From assembly GCA_000769715.1 (NCBI GenBank), contig JROS01000007.1:1-64000 (forward strand): a DNA stretch of 64,000 bases, in the 5' to 3' direction. The notes below the pieces were generated by a model. That model was not told where the DNA came from. It ran no database searches and worked only from the letters and a program-made list of their open reading frames with translations. This DNA is from Desulfobulbus sp. Tol-SR (GTDB lineage Bacteria > Desulfobacterota > Desulfobulbia > Desulfobulbales > Desulfocapsaceae). Below, piece by piece: positions 16,419 through 28,831 of this stretch. Made by a program: the position numbers and the translations under genes. Positions within the stretch are counted from its first letter, which is position 1. Each line of letters opens with the position of its first letter.

Positions 16419-17510
16419 CTACTCACTCTTCACCCGCACATGACAGACGCCGCTGAGGGTCCGCCGGGCATAGGGGAAATATCGGCCCTTGAGGCGCAGC
16501 GCCACATTGACCAGGGCGATCAGGACCGGCACTTCGACCAGCGGCCCGATGACCGCGGCGAAGGCCTCGCCCGAATCGATGCCGAAGACGGCGATGGCGA
16601 CGGCGATGGCGAGCTCGAAGTTGTTGGAGGCGGCGGTGAAGCTGAGGGTGGTGGTCTGTTCGTAGGTCGCCCCGACCTTCATCGACAGAAAGAAGGACAC
16701 GGCGAACATCACCAGAAAATAGACCGTCAGGGGCAGGGCGATGCGCAGGACATCGAAGGGCAGCTGGACGATATACTCGCCCTTCAGCGAGAACATCACC
16801 AGGATGGTGAAGAGCAGGAAGATCAGGGTCAACGGGCTGATCCGCGGCACGAAAACCTCCTCGTACCACTGCTTGCCCTTGAGCTTGAGGCCGACCAGGC
16901 GGGTCAGCATGCCGGCGATGAAGGGGATCCCCAGATAGATGAAGACCGATTTGGCGATGTCGCCGATCGAGACATCGACCACCGCCCCCTCCAGGCCGAA
17001 CCAGCGCGGCACCACGGTGATGAAGATCCAGGCGTAGACCGAGAAGAACAGGACCTGGAAGATCGAGTTGAAGGCCACCAGCCCGGCGCAGTACTCGGTA
17101 TCGCCGTCGGCCAGGTCGTTCCAGACGATGACCATGGCGATGCAGCGGGCCAGCCCGATCAGGATCAGGCCGACCATGTAGTCGTGGTGGCCCGAGAGGA
17201 AGGTGATCGCCAGCAGGAACATCAGCACCGGCCCGATCAGCCAGTTCTGGACCAGGGACAGCGCCAGAACCCGGCCGTTCCGGAACACCTGCCCCAGTTC
17301 CTCATACTTGACCTTGGCCAGCGGCGGATACATCATCATGATCAGGCCGACGGCGATGGGAATATTGGTGGTCCCGACCTGAAAGATATTGATGAAATCA
17401 GTAATCCAGGGGAAGAGATAGCCGCCGAAGACCCCGGCCAGCATGGCGACAAAAATCCACAGGGTGAGAAAGCGATCGATAAATGACAATTTCTTGACGG
17501 ATGGGGCCAT
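16419..17510 (-). CDS. acr3: Arsenite efflux transporter Acr3
   Basis: 363 residues with ten hydrophobic helices. The essential family cysteine is in helix 4, Cys123 in [19 protein letters not shown], and the conserved glutamate is in helix 9 within [20 protein letters not shown]. Acr3 (BART superfamily) exports arsenite, using the proton motive force. It lies 36 bases after arsR on the same strand. GAGG eight bases upstream supports the ATG. It would clear the arsenite produced by ArsC from the facing operon. Confidence 0.93.
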   Translation of the reverse strand: MAPSVKKLSFIDRFLTLWIFVAMLAGVFGGYLFPWITDFINIFQVGTTNIPIAVGLIMMMYPPLAKVKYEELGQVFRNGRVLALSLVQNWLIGPVLMFLLAITFLSGHHDYMVGLILIGLARCIAMVIVWNDLADGDTEYCAGLVAFNSIFQVLFFSVYAWIFITVVPRWFGLEGAVVDVSIGDIAKSVFIYLGIPFIAGMLTRLVGLKLKGKQWYEEVFVPRISPLTLIFLLFTILVMFSLKGEYIVQLPFDVLRIALPLTVYFLVMFAVSFFLSMKVGATYEQTTTLSFTAASNNFELAIAVAIAVFGIDSGEAFAAVIGPLVEVPVLIALVNVALRLKGRYFPYARRTLSGVCHVRVKSE

Positions 17511-17546
17511 TAGGTACCTCGTTGAAATTAAATCGGCCGGGATCGC

Positions 17547-19554
<2,008 letters not shown>

Positions 19555-19585
19555 CTCTGCCCGCAATGAAGATGGAGCGACGCCC

Positions 19586-19975
19586 ATGCACCTGAAAATT
19601 CTCCTGCCCTTTGAAATCTTCGCCGAGCGATCGGCGGTGTCGCGGATCGTCGCCGAAACCCTCCAGGGTTCGCTGGGGATCCTGCCCCGCCGTCTCGACT
19701 GCGTCGCCGCCCTCGTTCCCGGCATCCTGCTCTTTGAAGACGGCGATGGCGGCGAGACCTACGTCGCCGTCGATGAAGGGGTCCTGGTGAAGAAGGGCAG
19801 CCAGGTCCTGGTGTCGGTGCGCAACGCCATCGGCGGAGACGATCTCGGCCTGCTGCGCGAGGCGATCGACCGGGAATTCCGCAACCTCGACGACGAAGCG
19901 CGAAGTGTCCGCCAGGTCCTGGCGAAGATGGAAAGCATGTTCATCCGCCGCTTCGTGAGGTACCAGCATGGATAA
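19586..19975 (+). CDS. atpC: N-ATPase F1 subunit epsilon
   Basis: 129 residues. The N-terminal beta-sandwich of epsilon is recognisable (LKILLPFEIF, then a FVAVDEGVLVKKG-like strand YVAVDEGVLVKKGSQVLVS) with the short C-terminal helical part. GGAG precedes the ATG. It overlaps the next gene by eight bases. Second position in the operon is characteristic of N-ATPases. Confidence 0.88.
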   Translation: MHLKILLPFEIFAERSAVSRIVAETLQGSLGILPRRLDCVAALVPGILLFEDGDGGETYVAVDEGVLVKKGSQVLVSVRNAIGGDDLGLLREAIDREFRNLDDEARSVRQVLAKMESMFIRRFVRYQHG

Positions 19976-20306
19976 GCGATTCGACGACAAGGCCCGGCGC
20001 AACCATGCGGCCTTCAGCCGTCGGATCGACGACCAGGCGAAGCGCAAACTCAAGGCCCGGCGGCATGCGACCCGGACGATCTGGCATGGCCTGGGGATGA
20101 TGGGGCTGGTCGGCTGGTCGGTGGCGATCCCGACGGTCCTCGGTATTGCGCTCGGGATCTGGATCGACCGGCACTTTCCCGGCCGCCACTCCTGGACCCT
20201 GATGCTGCTGCTGCTCGGCCTGGTCCTCGGTTGTCTCAATGCCTGGCACTGGGTGGCCAAGGAAGAGAAGAAAATCCGCCAGGACGAGGAGGACAACGAT
20301 GACTGA
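19968..20306 (+). CDS. atpQ: N-ATPase accessory membrane protein AtpQ (AtpI-like)
   Basis: 112 residues. A basic N-terminal third (about 45 residues) precedes two membrane helices (GMMGLVGWSVAIPTVLGIAL and LMLLLLGLVLGCLNAWHWV) separated by the GIWIDRHFPG turn, the AtpI-like pattern. The C-terminus is charged. It overlaps atpC and is overlapped by atpR. AtpI-type proteins help assemble the c-ring; the same job is inferred here. Confidence 0.82.
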   Translation: MDKRFDDKARRNHAAFSRRIDDQAKRKLKARRHATRTIWHGLGMMGLVGWSVAIPTVLGIALGIWIDRHFPGRHSWTLMLLLLGLVLGCLNAWHWVAKEEKKIRQDEEDNDD

Positions 20307-20616
20307 GACAATGTATCTGCTGGCGGCCTTTGTCGGCGGGCTGCTGCTGGGCGGTTTGTTCTTCTATGGCCTGTGGTGGACGGTGCGCAAAGGGCTGGCC
20401 TCGCCGCGTCCGGCCCTGTGGTTCGTCGGCAGTTTTATCGTCCGGGCGGCCGTGGTGACCCTCGGTTTCTACGCCCTTGCCGGCGGCCGTTGGTCACGGC
20501 TGGCCGCCGCCCTCGTCGGTTTCATCCTGGCCCGCCTGGTGGCGGCGGGATTCGGTCGAGGGATGAAAAAAGACGCGGTGCCGCAGGAGGCCGGTCATGC
20601 AGCTGAGCCCCGATAA
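20299..20616 (+). CDS. atpR: N-ATPase accessory membrane protein AtpR
   Basis: 105 residues with three hydrophobic helices (YLLAAFVGGLLLGGLFFYGL, FVGSFIVRAAVVTLGFYAL, LAAALVGFILARLV). Start 20299 (MTETMYLL) overlaps the atpQ stop by eight bases; the longer frame from 20239 would read through atpQ. Position and topology match AtpR of N-ATPase operons, a protein of unclear role. It overlaps atpB by 20 bases. Confidence 0.8.
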   Translation: MTETMYLLAAFVGGLLLGGLFFYGLWWTVRKGLASPRPALWFVGSFIVRAAVVTLGFYALAGGRWSRLAAALVGFILARLVAAGFGRGMKKDAVPQEAGHAAEPR

Positions 20617-21292
20617 CCAGATCTTCTGGCAGTACGGCTTCGTCAAGCTCAACGCCACCATCGTCTTCACCTGGCTGCTGATGGCCATCCTCGCCGGCGG
20701 CGCCAGACTCATCACCGCCCGGCTGTCGACGGGGTTGCGGCGGTCGCGCTGGCAGAATGTCCTCGAGATCATCGTCCTGGCCATGGAAAAACAGATCGCC
20801 GAGATCGGGATCGTCGAACCCCGCAGGTTTGTCGGCTTTATCGGCACCCTCTTTCTCTTCGTCGCCCTGGCCAGTCTCGCTACGATCGTCCCCGGGTACC
20901 GGCCCCCGACCGGCTCGCTGTCGACCACGGCGGCCCTCGCCCTCTGCGTCTTCGTGGCCGCGCCGGCCTACGGCATTCGCGATAATGGGCTGTTCGGCTA
21001 TCTCCGGGGCTATACGGAGCCGACCGTCCTCATGCTGCCGTTCAATATCATCGGCGAGATCTCCCGGACCCTGGCCCTGGCGGTGCGGCTCTTCGGCAAC
21101 ATGATGAGCGGGGAGATGATCGTCGCCATCCTCCTCACCGTCACCCCCTATCTCTTTCCGATCGTCATGACCCTGTTCGGCCTCTTAACCGGGATGGTCC
21201 AGGCCTATATCTTCAGTGTCCTGGCGACGGTCTATATCGCCGCCGCCACCAGCGACCGGGGCTCGCGACCGGGACCCGGAGCACATCAATGA
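20597..21292 (+). CDS. atpB: N-ATPase Fo subunit a
   Basis: 231 residues with about five membrane helices. The essential stator arginine is in SRTLALAVRLFGNMMSGEM, the standard subunit-a motif, and the last helix has LTGMVQAYIFSVLATVYIA. It forms the ion half-channels against the c-ring. The overlap with atpR implies coupled translation. Confidence 0.93.
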   Translation: MQLSPDNQIFWQYGFVKLNATIVFTWLLMAILAGGARLITARLSTGLRRSRWQNVLEIIVLAMEKQIAEIGIVEPRRFVGFIGTLFLFVALASLATIVPGYRPPTGSLSTTAALALCVFVAAPAYGIRDNGLFGYLRGYTEPTVLMLPFNIIGEISRTLALAVRLFGNMMSGEMIVAILLTVTPYLFPIVMTLFGLLTGMVQAYIFSVLATVYIAAATSDRGSRPGPGAHQ

Positions 21293-21322
21293 AAATCAGA
21301 TCCATCACGACAAGGAGGATAT

Positions 21323-21604
21323 ATGGATAACCTGACCATCGTCGCCATCGTCTCGATCTTCACCGCCGGCCTGACCATGGCCATCGGCTCCATCGCCCCG
21401 GCCATAGGCGAAGGGCGGGCGGTGGCGACGGCCCTCAGTTCGCTGGCCCAGCAGCCCGACGCCTCGGCCACCATCACCCGGACCCTGTTCGTCGGCCTGG
21501 CGATGGTCGAGTCGACCGCCATCTACTGCCTCGTGGTGGCGATGATCCTGATCTTCGCCAACCCGTTCTGGAATCATCTCATCGCTCAGGCCGGGGGCCG
21601 GTGA
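21323..21604 (+). CDS. atpE: N-ATPase Fo subunit c with two membrane carboxylates
   Basis: 93 residues, a two-helix hairpin. Helix 1 has PAIGEGRA with Glu30; helix 2 has the ion-site Glu63 followed by Ser64-Thr65 and Tyr68 (VESTAIYCL). The Glu-Ser/Thr-Tyr group is the sodium-site signature of Na+-type c-rings. Glu30 stands where the Na+ rotor of Ilyobacter has Gln32. From memory, structural work on a Burkholderia N-type rotor found two carboxylates and proton preference, so ion specificity here is open. GGAGG five bases before the ATG is an unusually strong ribosome site, fitting the need for many copies. Confidence 0.93.
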   Translation: MDNLTIVAIVSIFTAGLTMAIGSIAPAIGEGRAVATALSSLAQQPDASATITRTLFVGLAMVESTAIYCLVVAMILIFANPFWNHLIAQAGGR

Positions 21605-21607
21605 GTC

Positions 21608-22462
21608 ATGCTCATCGACTGGTTCACCGTCACCGCCCAGATCGTCAACTTTCTCATCCTGGTCTGGCTGCTGCGGCGTTTTCTCTATCGGCCCGTCCTC
21701 GACGCCATCGATGCCCGCGAACAACGCGTCGCCGCCGCGATGACCGAGGCCGAGGCCAACAAGGAGGCGGCGGAGCGGGAACGCGACGTCTTCCACCAGC
21801 GCAACGAGGAATTCGTCCGCCAGCGGGCCGCCCTCCTCCGGGAGGCGATCCGGGAGGTCAAGGCCGAGAGAGAGAACCTCTATGCGGCGGCGCGCCGGGA
21901 GGCCGAAGATTTCCGCACCCGGCAGCAGGAGGCGATGATCGATGACTGCAACACCCTGAAGGAGGAAATCCTGCGGCGGACCCGGGAAGAGGTGTTTGCG
22001 ATAGCGCGGAAGGCGCTGGCCGATCTCGCCGGCGCGAACCTGGAACAGGCGATGGTCGACACCTTTCTCCGCCGCTGCCGGACCATGGAGGCGGGGGAAC
22101 GATCCGAGCTGCAGGCCGTTTTGAAATCGCCGGTCGGCCCGGTCTGCATCCGCAGCACCTTCCCCCTGCCGGACCACCAGCGCCAGGCGATCGAGCGGGA
22201 GATAGGGGAGAACTTCAATTATGGCGGCCGGTTCTGCTACGAGTGCGGGCCCGACCTGGTCAGCGGGATCGCGGTGAGCATGGATGGGCATCAGGTGGCC
22301 TGGAATATCACCGATTATCTCCTTGCCCTCGAACAGGGCATCATCGACCTGCTGCTTGACCACCCTCCTGCCGATGGCCGGGAAGCAACGGCTGCGGCGA
22401 CCGGGGGCGGCACCGTAATGGCGACACCGCCATCCTCCCAGGGGGCAGACCGCCATGGCTGA
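21608..22462 (+). CDS. atpF: N-ATPase Fo subunit b fused to a delta-like C-terminus
   Basis: 284 residues, well above the usual 160 of subunit b. One N-terminal membrane helix ([20 protein letters not shown]) is followed by a long charged coiled coil (about 30-140). Residues about 165-255 look like the C-terminal domain of subunit delta/[24 protein letters not shown] and [18 protein letters not shown]. No separate atpH exists in the operon, so this tail presumably links stator to F1. This b-delta arrangement is typical of N-ATPases. The 3' end overlaps atpA. Confidence 0.9.
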   Translation: MLIDWFTVTAQIVNFLILVWLLRRFLYRPVLDAIDAREQRVAAAMTEAEANKEAAERERDVFHQRNEEFVRQRAALLREAIREVKAERENLYAAARREAEDFRTRQQEAMIDDCNTLKEEILRRTREEVFAIARKALADLAGANLEQAMVDTFLRRCRTMEAGERSELQAVLKSPVGPVCIRSTFPLPDHQRQAIEREIGENFNYGGRFCYECGPDLVSGIAVSMDGHQVAWNITDYLLALEQGIIDLLLDHPPADGREATAAATGGGTVMATPPSSQGADRHG

Positions 22463-24128
22463 TGCCCCTGCACAACCGGGGAGAGGACCTGGACCCGGAA
22501 TGGTCGCCTGCCCGGTGTGCTCCGACGCCTCCCGCAGCGTCGTCACGGTTGCCGGCACCGGCTGCAACGACCTGGCCGATATCCTTGACCGCTCCTTTGC
22601 CGATATCGGCCGGGTGCGGGAGACCTTCCGGCCGCAGCTGTCCATCCGGGAAATCGGCGCCGTGCTGACGGTGTCGACGGGGATCGCCACGGTGTCGGGC
22701 CTGCCCGGCGTCGGCTCGGAGGAGCTGGTGCAATTCCCCGACGGGATCGCCGGCATCGCCTTCGACATCGCCGAAGAGGAGGTCGGCGTCGTCCTGCTCG
22801 GCGATCATGCGCGCCTGAAGGCCGGCGACCGGGTACTCCGCACCGGCCGGGTGATGGACGTGGCGGTCGGGATCGAGCTGCTCGGCAGGGTCATCAACCC
22901 CCTCGGCCAGCCGCTTGACGGCAACGGCCCGGTGCGCTGCCGCCAGCGCCTGCCGATCGAGCGGCCCTCCCCCGCCATCATGGACCGGGCCCCCGTCACC
23001 GAACCGCTCCAGACCGGGATCAAGGTGGTCGACGCCCTGGTCCCCATCGGCCGCGGCCAACGCGAGCTGATCCTCGGCGACCGCCAGACCGGCAAGACCG
23101 GCATCGCCATCGACACCCTCCTCAACCAGCGCGATTCCGGCGTGCTCTGTGTCTACTGCGCCATCGGCCAGCGGGCCGCCAGTGTCGCCAAGACCATCGC
23201 CATCCTCCGCGACCAGGGGGCGCTGCGCTATACCGTCGTCGTCGTCGCCGAGGGCAACGATCCGCCCGGCCTGGCCTATATCGCCCCCTATGCCGCGACC
23301 AGCATCGCCGAACACTTCATGGAGGCCGGCCGGGATGTCCTGATCGTCTATGACGACCTCACCCACCATGCCCGGGCCTATCGCGAGCTGTCGCTGCTGC
23401 TCCGCCGCCCGCCGGGCCGCGAGGCGTTTCCCGGCGACATCTTCTACATTCATTCCCGCCTGCTGGAACGGGCCACTCGCCTGCTCGACGACCTCGGCGG
23501 CGGTTCCCTCACCGCCCTGCCGATCATCGAAACCGAGGCCCAGAATATCGCCGCCTATATCCCCACCAACCTGATCTCGATCACCGACGGCCAGATCTTC
23601 CTGTCGCCGGCCCTGTTCGAACGCGGCGTCCTGCCCGCCGTCGATGTCGGCCAGTCGGTGTCCCGAGTCGGCGGCAAGGCCCAGCGCGCCGTCTACCGGA
23701 GTGTGGCCGGGGATCTCAAGCTGATCTACGCCCAGTTCGAGGAGCTCGAGACCTTTGCCCGCTTCGGCGCCAGGCTCGATGACGGGACCCGCCGGATCAT
23801 CGACCACGGGCGGCGGATACGGGCCTGCCTGAAGCAGCCCGAATTCTCCCCCGTCGCGGTGCCGGCCCAGATCACCGTGCTGCTGGCCCTGACGGCCGGG
23901 CTGCTGGACCAGGTGCCGCTGGAACGGGTGGCGGAGGCCGAACAGGTGCTGCACCGGGCGGCGGCACAGATCCCGGAAGACGTGGGGCTGCGGCTGGCCC
24001 TCGCCGGGGAATTCGCCGCTGCCGACCGGGCGCTGATCATCGAGATCGCCCGCCGGGCGCTGGCGGATTTCCAGCCGGAACCCCGCTTTGCCATGCCTGC
24101 CGCCCGACAACGCCCGGAGGAACCGTGA
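22455..24128 (+). CDS. atpA: N-ATPase F1 subunit alpha
   Basis: 557 residues. The nucleotide-binding P-loop is [35 protein letters not shown] and [20 protein letters not shown] are standard alpha motifs, with the arginine-finger region in [10 protein letters not shown]. The N-terminus is longer than usual: about 48 extra residues including Cys pairs in [13 protein letters not shown] before the ADILDRSF segment where alpha normally begins. An internal start is possible, but the overlap with atpF supports the first ATG. Confidence 0.92.
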   Translation: MADAPAQPGRGPGPGMVACPVCSDASRSVVTVAGTGCNDLADILDRSFADIGRVRETFRPQLSIREIGAVLTVSTGIATVSGLPGVGSEELVQFPDGIAGIAFDIAEEEVGVVLLGDHARLKAGDRVLRTGRVMDVAVGIELLGRVINPLGQPLDGNGPVRCRQRLPIERPSPAIMDRAPVTEPLQTGIKVVDALVPIGRGQRELILGDRQTGKTGIAIDTLLNQRDSGVLCVYCAIGQRAASVAKTIAILRDQGALRYTVVVVAEGNDPPGLAYIAPYAATSIAEHFMEAGRDVLIVYDDLTHHARAYRELSLLLRRPPGREAFPGDIFYIHSRLLERATRLLDDLGGGSLTALPIIETEAQNIAAYIPTNLISITDGQIFLSPALFERGVLPAVDVGQSVSRVGGKAQRAVYRSVAGDLKLIYAQFEELETFARFGARLDDGTRRIIDHGRRIRACLKQPEFSPVAVPAQITVLLALTAGLLDQVPLERVAEAEQVLHRAAAQIPEDVGLRLALAGEFAAADRALIIEIARRALADFQPEPRFAMPAARQRPEEP

Positions 24129-25021
24129 CCGACACCCTCGCCGGCCTCAAGCAGAAACAAAACGGCGCCCGGGACCTGCAGTCCGTCGTCCGGGCGATGA
24201 AGGCCCTGGCGGCCGCCAGTATCGGCCAGTATGAACGATCGGTCGGCGCCCTGGCGGCGTACGCCCACACCGTCGAGCTGGGCCTGAGCGTCTGCCTGCG
24301 TGACAGCCGGCCGGTGGGCGGAAGAAAATCCGCCGCCACCGACCGGATCGGGGCCATCGTCTTCGGTTCGGACCAGGGGTTGGTCGGGCGGTTCAACGAG
24401 GTGCTGGCCGAGTATGCCCTGCAGACATTGGCGACCCTCCCCGGGGTCCCGCATCTGTGGGCGGTCGGTGAACGGATGCAGGCCCGCCTGCAGGAGCAGG
24501 GAACGTTGGTGCGCGGCTTCTTCCCGGTGCCGAGCTCGGTCAAGGGCATCACCCCGCTGGTCGGACGGATCCTGATCGACAGCGGCGCCGCCGGGGACGA
24601 CCGGGACCTGGACGAGGTCTATCTGTTTTACAATCGTCCCCGCGAAGGGGTGGTCTACACCCCGGTCAGCCAGCGCTTGCTGCCCCTCGACGAGACCTGG
24701 CGGCGGCAGCTGGCCGATTCTCCCTGGCCGACGCGACAACTGCCGGAAGTCATCGGCGGCGGGCCGCCAACCCTGCGGATGCTTATCCGCGAATTCCTCT
24801 TCGTGTCGCTGTTCCGGGCCTGCGCCGAATCGCTGGCCAGTGAAAATGCCAGCCGTCTGGCGGCGATGCAGCGCGCCGACACCAATATCGAGGAACTGCT
24901 GGAGGATCTGACCGGCCGGTTGCACCAACTGCGGCAGAGCACCATCGACGAAGAGCTGTTCGATGTCGTCTCCGGCTTCGAAGCGTTGACGAATCACCGC
25001 AGAGGAGGTGGGCCGACTTGA
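24125..25021 (+). CDS. atpG: N-ATPase F1 subunit gamma
   Basis: 298 residues. The N-terminal helix ([20 protein letters not shown]) and the C-terminal helix ([19 protein letters not shown], then [15 protein letters not shown]) form the rotor coiled coil; between them is the [17 protein letters not shown] segment typical of gamma. The ATGA-like overlap with atpA (24125-24128) couples the two. Last gene of the operon. No delta gene is present, as in other N-ATPases. Confidence 0.9.
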   Translation: MTDTLAGLKQKQNGARDLQSVVRAMKALAAASIGQYERSVGALAAYAHTVELGLSVCLRDSRPVGGRKSAATDRIGAIVFGSDQGLVGRFNEVLAEYALQTLATLPGVPHLWAVGERMQARLQEQGTLVRGFFPVPSSVKGITPLVGRILIDSGAAGDDRDLDEVYLFYNRPREGVVYTPVSQRLLPLDETWRRQLADSPWPTRQLPEVIGGGPPTLRMLIREFLFVSLFRACAESLASENASRLAAMQRADTNIEELLEDLTGRLHQLRQSTIDEELFDVVSGFEALTNHRRGGGPT

Positions 25022-25153
25022 CAATCGCCGATTCCGCCACATTTTGTCCAGGACTCGTGCGCCACTAACCATCGCCCGCCCGAGGATGTCGCCACCCTCC
25101 TCCCAACCACCACGACGGGCCTCATTCCCGTCATACCTGCATGGAGCTGACAC

Positions 25154-25900
<747 letters not shown>

Positions 25901-25921
25901 ATCAATGCCCCTCAGATGTGA

Positions 25922-28234
25922 TCAACAACCGTCAGATGTGATCCGTTCACTATGATTGTCGGCCATCCGCTCCCGGAGAAATCTGCCGAGGGGCCGATCC
26001 TCCCTGTCGATGTGCTGCAGCAGCCAATCCCTGACCAGCTTGACCATGAACAGTTTTCCCTGCTGGGCCAGTTGTTCGCCGAAATCGGCTATTTCCACCA
26101 GCAGGTAGTCATGGGAGGCGTTGTGGGTGGCCCGTTCCGGATAGTCGAACCGCTCCATCAGCTCCCGCTCGGTGTTGAAATGGGAGGTGGTGCAATCGAT
26201 CAGCTCATTCAGCAGCCGGCTGGTCCGGTCGTCCCCGGCATCGGTGCGCACGGCATCGATGAGCAGGTTGACCAGCTCCGTCATCTTCCGATGCTGTTCG
26301 TCCAGTTCTCCGATGCCGAGCAGATAGGCCTCGCCCAGCACGATCCGGTCATCGTCGGCGGATGCTGCAGACGGCGCGCTCTGAGAGAACTGGTAGCGGT
26401 TTCTGCCTGATTTCTTGGACTGGTACATCGCGTTGTCAGCCGCCTCGAGCAGTTCGTCCATCTCCCTGCCGTTGCCCGGATACATGCTGATGCCGATGCT
26501 GGCCCCGACCCGGCATGTCCGGCCCTCGGCCAGAGAGATCGGGGCTTCGAGCGTAGCCAGCAGCTTGTCGGCAACAGGTCCCACCTGGGCGGTTTCGGTG
26601 ATGTCGGCGAGAACGACAATGAACTCATCCCCCCCGATCCGGGCCACCGTATCCGACGCCCGCACCGCCGATTGAAATCGTCCGGCCACGGTCTTGAGGA
26701 CGATATCACCGCCCTCATGACCGTATCGATCGTTGATCTCCTTGAAGCCGTCAAGATCGATGAACAGGGTCGCCACCCGGGTGTGGTTGCGGCCGGCGGC
26801 GGAGAGTGAATGGGACAGCCGGCCGAAGAGGAGCGACCGGTTGGCCAACCCCGTCAGACGGTCATGATAGGCCAGGTACTTCAACCGCAGTTCCGCCTCC
26901 TTACGCTCGCTGACGTCACGGGCGGAGGCGAAGATCAGGTCGCCTCGGGCCGCCGATCGCCATTCAATATGGCGATACGAACCATCCCGATGCCGGAAGC
27001 GGTTGACGAACCCGATCACGTCCTTCCCCGCCGCCAGGTCGGACATCGCCGCCAGCGTCGGCTCGACATCCTCCGGGTGCAGATAGCCGATAAAAGGCGT
27101 CCCTTCCATTTCGGCAAGCGGATAGCCGAGCACCTTCTCCCAGGAGGGGTTGAGCTGGCGGAAATCGCCGCCGAGATCGGCGATGCACAGCAGATCGGGG
27201 GTGATGGCAAAGAAATTTTCGAGAATCTCACGGGCCTCGAACAGCCTCGCTTCCGCCATTTCCATATATTGCCGTCGCTTGCGGATGACAAGGACGCCGG
27301 AACCGCCCACGACGACGAGCAACAGATACAGGCCGCCATACACCAGCACATTGTGCCGCCATTCCGGGAAGACCGCATGAAGATCGCGGCTCACGACGAT
27401 GGTCAGGCAGTTGTCCATCCTGAGCCGGGCCGGGTGAATAGTGCGAATCCCGACCAGACGCTGCAGTCCGGCGGGATCGGTGGTCGTTCTGAAGACCTCG
27501 CCCTCCGCACCGGTGCCTGCCGCCCGGGCGATGATGTCAGCGGCGACGACGGGCGTGCTGCCGCGGTCAAGGACTCCTCCCGACTCGATCACGAACAGGC
27601 CCCCATCCTCATGGACCAGGGCCGACCAGGCATCGGGGGCATACAGCACGGTGTTCAATACGACCCTGAAGGTCGCCGGATTGAGGGAGGCGGCGACCAC
27701 GCCGGCGAATTGCCCCTGGTCATCGATGATCGCCCGGGACAGGTTCATCGTCCATGCCCCGAGGGAGGTCGTGAACGGAGAACTGACATAGAGGGTGTCA
27801 GGGTGCGGATTTTTTTTCACCGTCTGGAAAAAATCCCGCTGGAGAAAGGACTTGCCGACGATGTCCCTCTGGTTTGAGGCGACCACCAGCCCCGAATCGT
27901 CGAGGATGGCGATCGTGCGCAGGCTGGTCATGGCCTCGACCAGGTTTTCGAGCCGCCTGCCGGTCGCCGGGATCGAACCGCGGTCGCTGTGCCAATCCGG
28001 CCCCAGATCCTGCCGGACCCTCGACAGCGTGTTGCCGATCGCCTCCAGCTGCAGGGCGACCAGGTCATCGATCACCCTGGCCTGGGTCGACAGGCGCTGC
28101 CGTTCCCGAGCCTCTATCTGCGAATAGTCGTAATAGGCGAAGGAGCCGTGCCATAGCCCGAGGATTGTCATGCTCAGGCCGAATATCAGCCATTCCCGGG
28201 AAAAACGGGCCTGAGGCCTGGTGGTCGAGTTCAT
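25922..28234 (-). CDS. Membrane sensor diguanylate cyclase with PAS and C-terminal hemerythrin domain
   Basis: 770 residues. Order: N-terminal membrane helix (about 13-35); a periplasmic dCache-like sensor (about 40-290); a second helix (VLVYGGLYLLLVVVGGSGVL); a PAS domain (about 345-455, ENFFAITPDLLCIADLGG); a GGDEF domain (about 470-630) with intact active site RIGGDEFIVVL and an upstream RASD product-inhibition I-site; then bacteriohemerythrin (about 645-755) with iron-ligand pattern DEQHRK, SHFNTERELM, ATHNASHD and QHIDREDRPL. It should make cyclic di-GMP in response to an external ligand, with the di-iron domain sensing O2 or NO. The last codons overlap a short direct repeat with the intergenic DNA. 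Fusion of hemerythrin to GGDEF is known but uncommon. Confidence 0.9.
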   Translation of the reverse strand: MNSTTRPQARFSREWLIFGLSMTILGLWHGSFAYYDYSQIEARERQRLSTQARVIDDLVALQLEAIGNTLSRVRQDLGPDWHSDRGSIPATGRRLENLVEAMTSLRTIAILDDSGLVVASNQRDIVGKSFLQRDFFQTVKKNPHPDTLYVSSPFTTSLGAWTMNLSRAIIDDQGQFAGVVAASLNPATFRVVLNTVLYAPDAWSALVHEDGGLFVIESGGVLDRGSTPVVAADIIARAAGTGAEGEVFRTTTDPAGLQRLVGIRTIHPARLRMDNCLTIVVSRDLHAVFPEWRHNVLVYGGLYLLLVVVGGSGVLVIRKRRQYMEMAEARLFEAREILENFFAITPDLLCIADLGGDFRQLNPSWEKVLGYPLAEMEGTPFIGYLHPEDVEPTLAAMSDLAAGKDVIGFVNRFRHRDGSYRHIEWRSAARGDLIFASARDVSERKEAELRLKYLAYHDRLTGLANRSLLFGRLSHSLSAAGRNHTRVATLFIDLDGFKEINDRYGHEGGDIVLKTVAGRFQSAVRASDTVARIGGDEFIVVLADITETAQVGPVADKLLATLEAPISLAEGRTCRVGASIGISMYPGNGREMDELLEAADNAMYQSKKSGRNRYQFSQSAPSAASADDDRIVLGEAYLLGIGELDEQHRKMTELVNLLIDAVRTDAGDDRTSRLLNELIDCTTSHFNTERELMERFDYPERATHNASHDYLLVEIADFGEQLAQQGKLFMVKLVRDWLLQHIDREDRPLGRFLRERMADNHSERITSDGC

Positions 28235-28831
28235 GCCGTATCCGTCTCCATCAGTCCCTCACGCACCATCCAGTCCCACCGCCGACGGCCGGCGGACCAC
28301 GGCGTACCTCATCCCGACCTGTTCAATTCCACGAGACAGGCCGGCAACTCATCCTGGTTCCGAATTCTGAGGAGAGTATGCGAATTGGCGGGGGAAGTCA
28401 AACAACCGTCGCCAACCCTGGCGGGAAACTTTGTCCATGATGCCGTCTGCCGCCGAGATGACCTGCCCAGGGGCACCAACCGGCGACTGCTGCTGCGCCT
28501 CGCCCCGCTGACCGGTCCCCATTCGAGCGATTACGGCGAGAAGCACAACAGCGGCAGACTGGGAGGTGCGGATCAGCTATTTTTGCTGAGATCGCCGCCT
28601 GGCGGTACGGAGAAGCGGCCATACGCCGGCGCTCAGGGTCCGAATTCCTTTGTTCCGATTGACGGAGAGCGAGAGGCACATTACAAAGAAGTGATGCGGG
28701 CCTGTGGTCCCTGGCTGCCAATGCCTGGGCGGCCGCGACACAACCGCGTTCTCTTCTCCGCTCCGAGGCCCACGCCGCTTGCGGTTTAACTGAAGATTCC
28801 CGGCCGCACGCCGGCTGGAAAGGGGAATACC
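28235..28831. other. Long intergenic region, no supported gene
   Basis: Nearly 600 bases between two divergent genes, the diguanylate cyclase and the SDR. It must hold both promoters. A 134-codon open frame at 28385-28789 has no recognisable domain, an odd composition rich in Pro and Arg, and ends directly before the SDR ribosome site, so I do not call it. No hairpin or repeat stood out. Confidence 0.4.

Noticed and set aside
15111-17486. 791-codon plus-strand open frame
   Set aside because: It lies antisense to both acr3 and the radical SAM gene, crossing their gap; both minus-strand genes have full family motifs.
28385-28789. 134-codon frame before the SDR gene
   Set aside because: Unnatural composition, no domain, and it ends at the SDR ribosome site.
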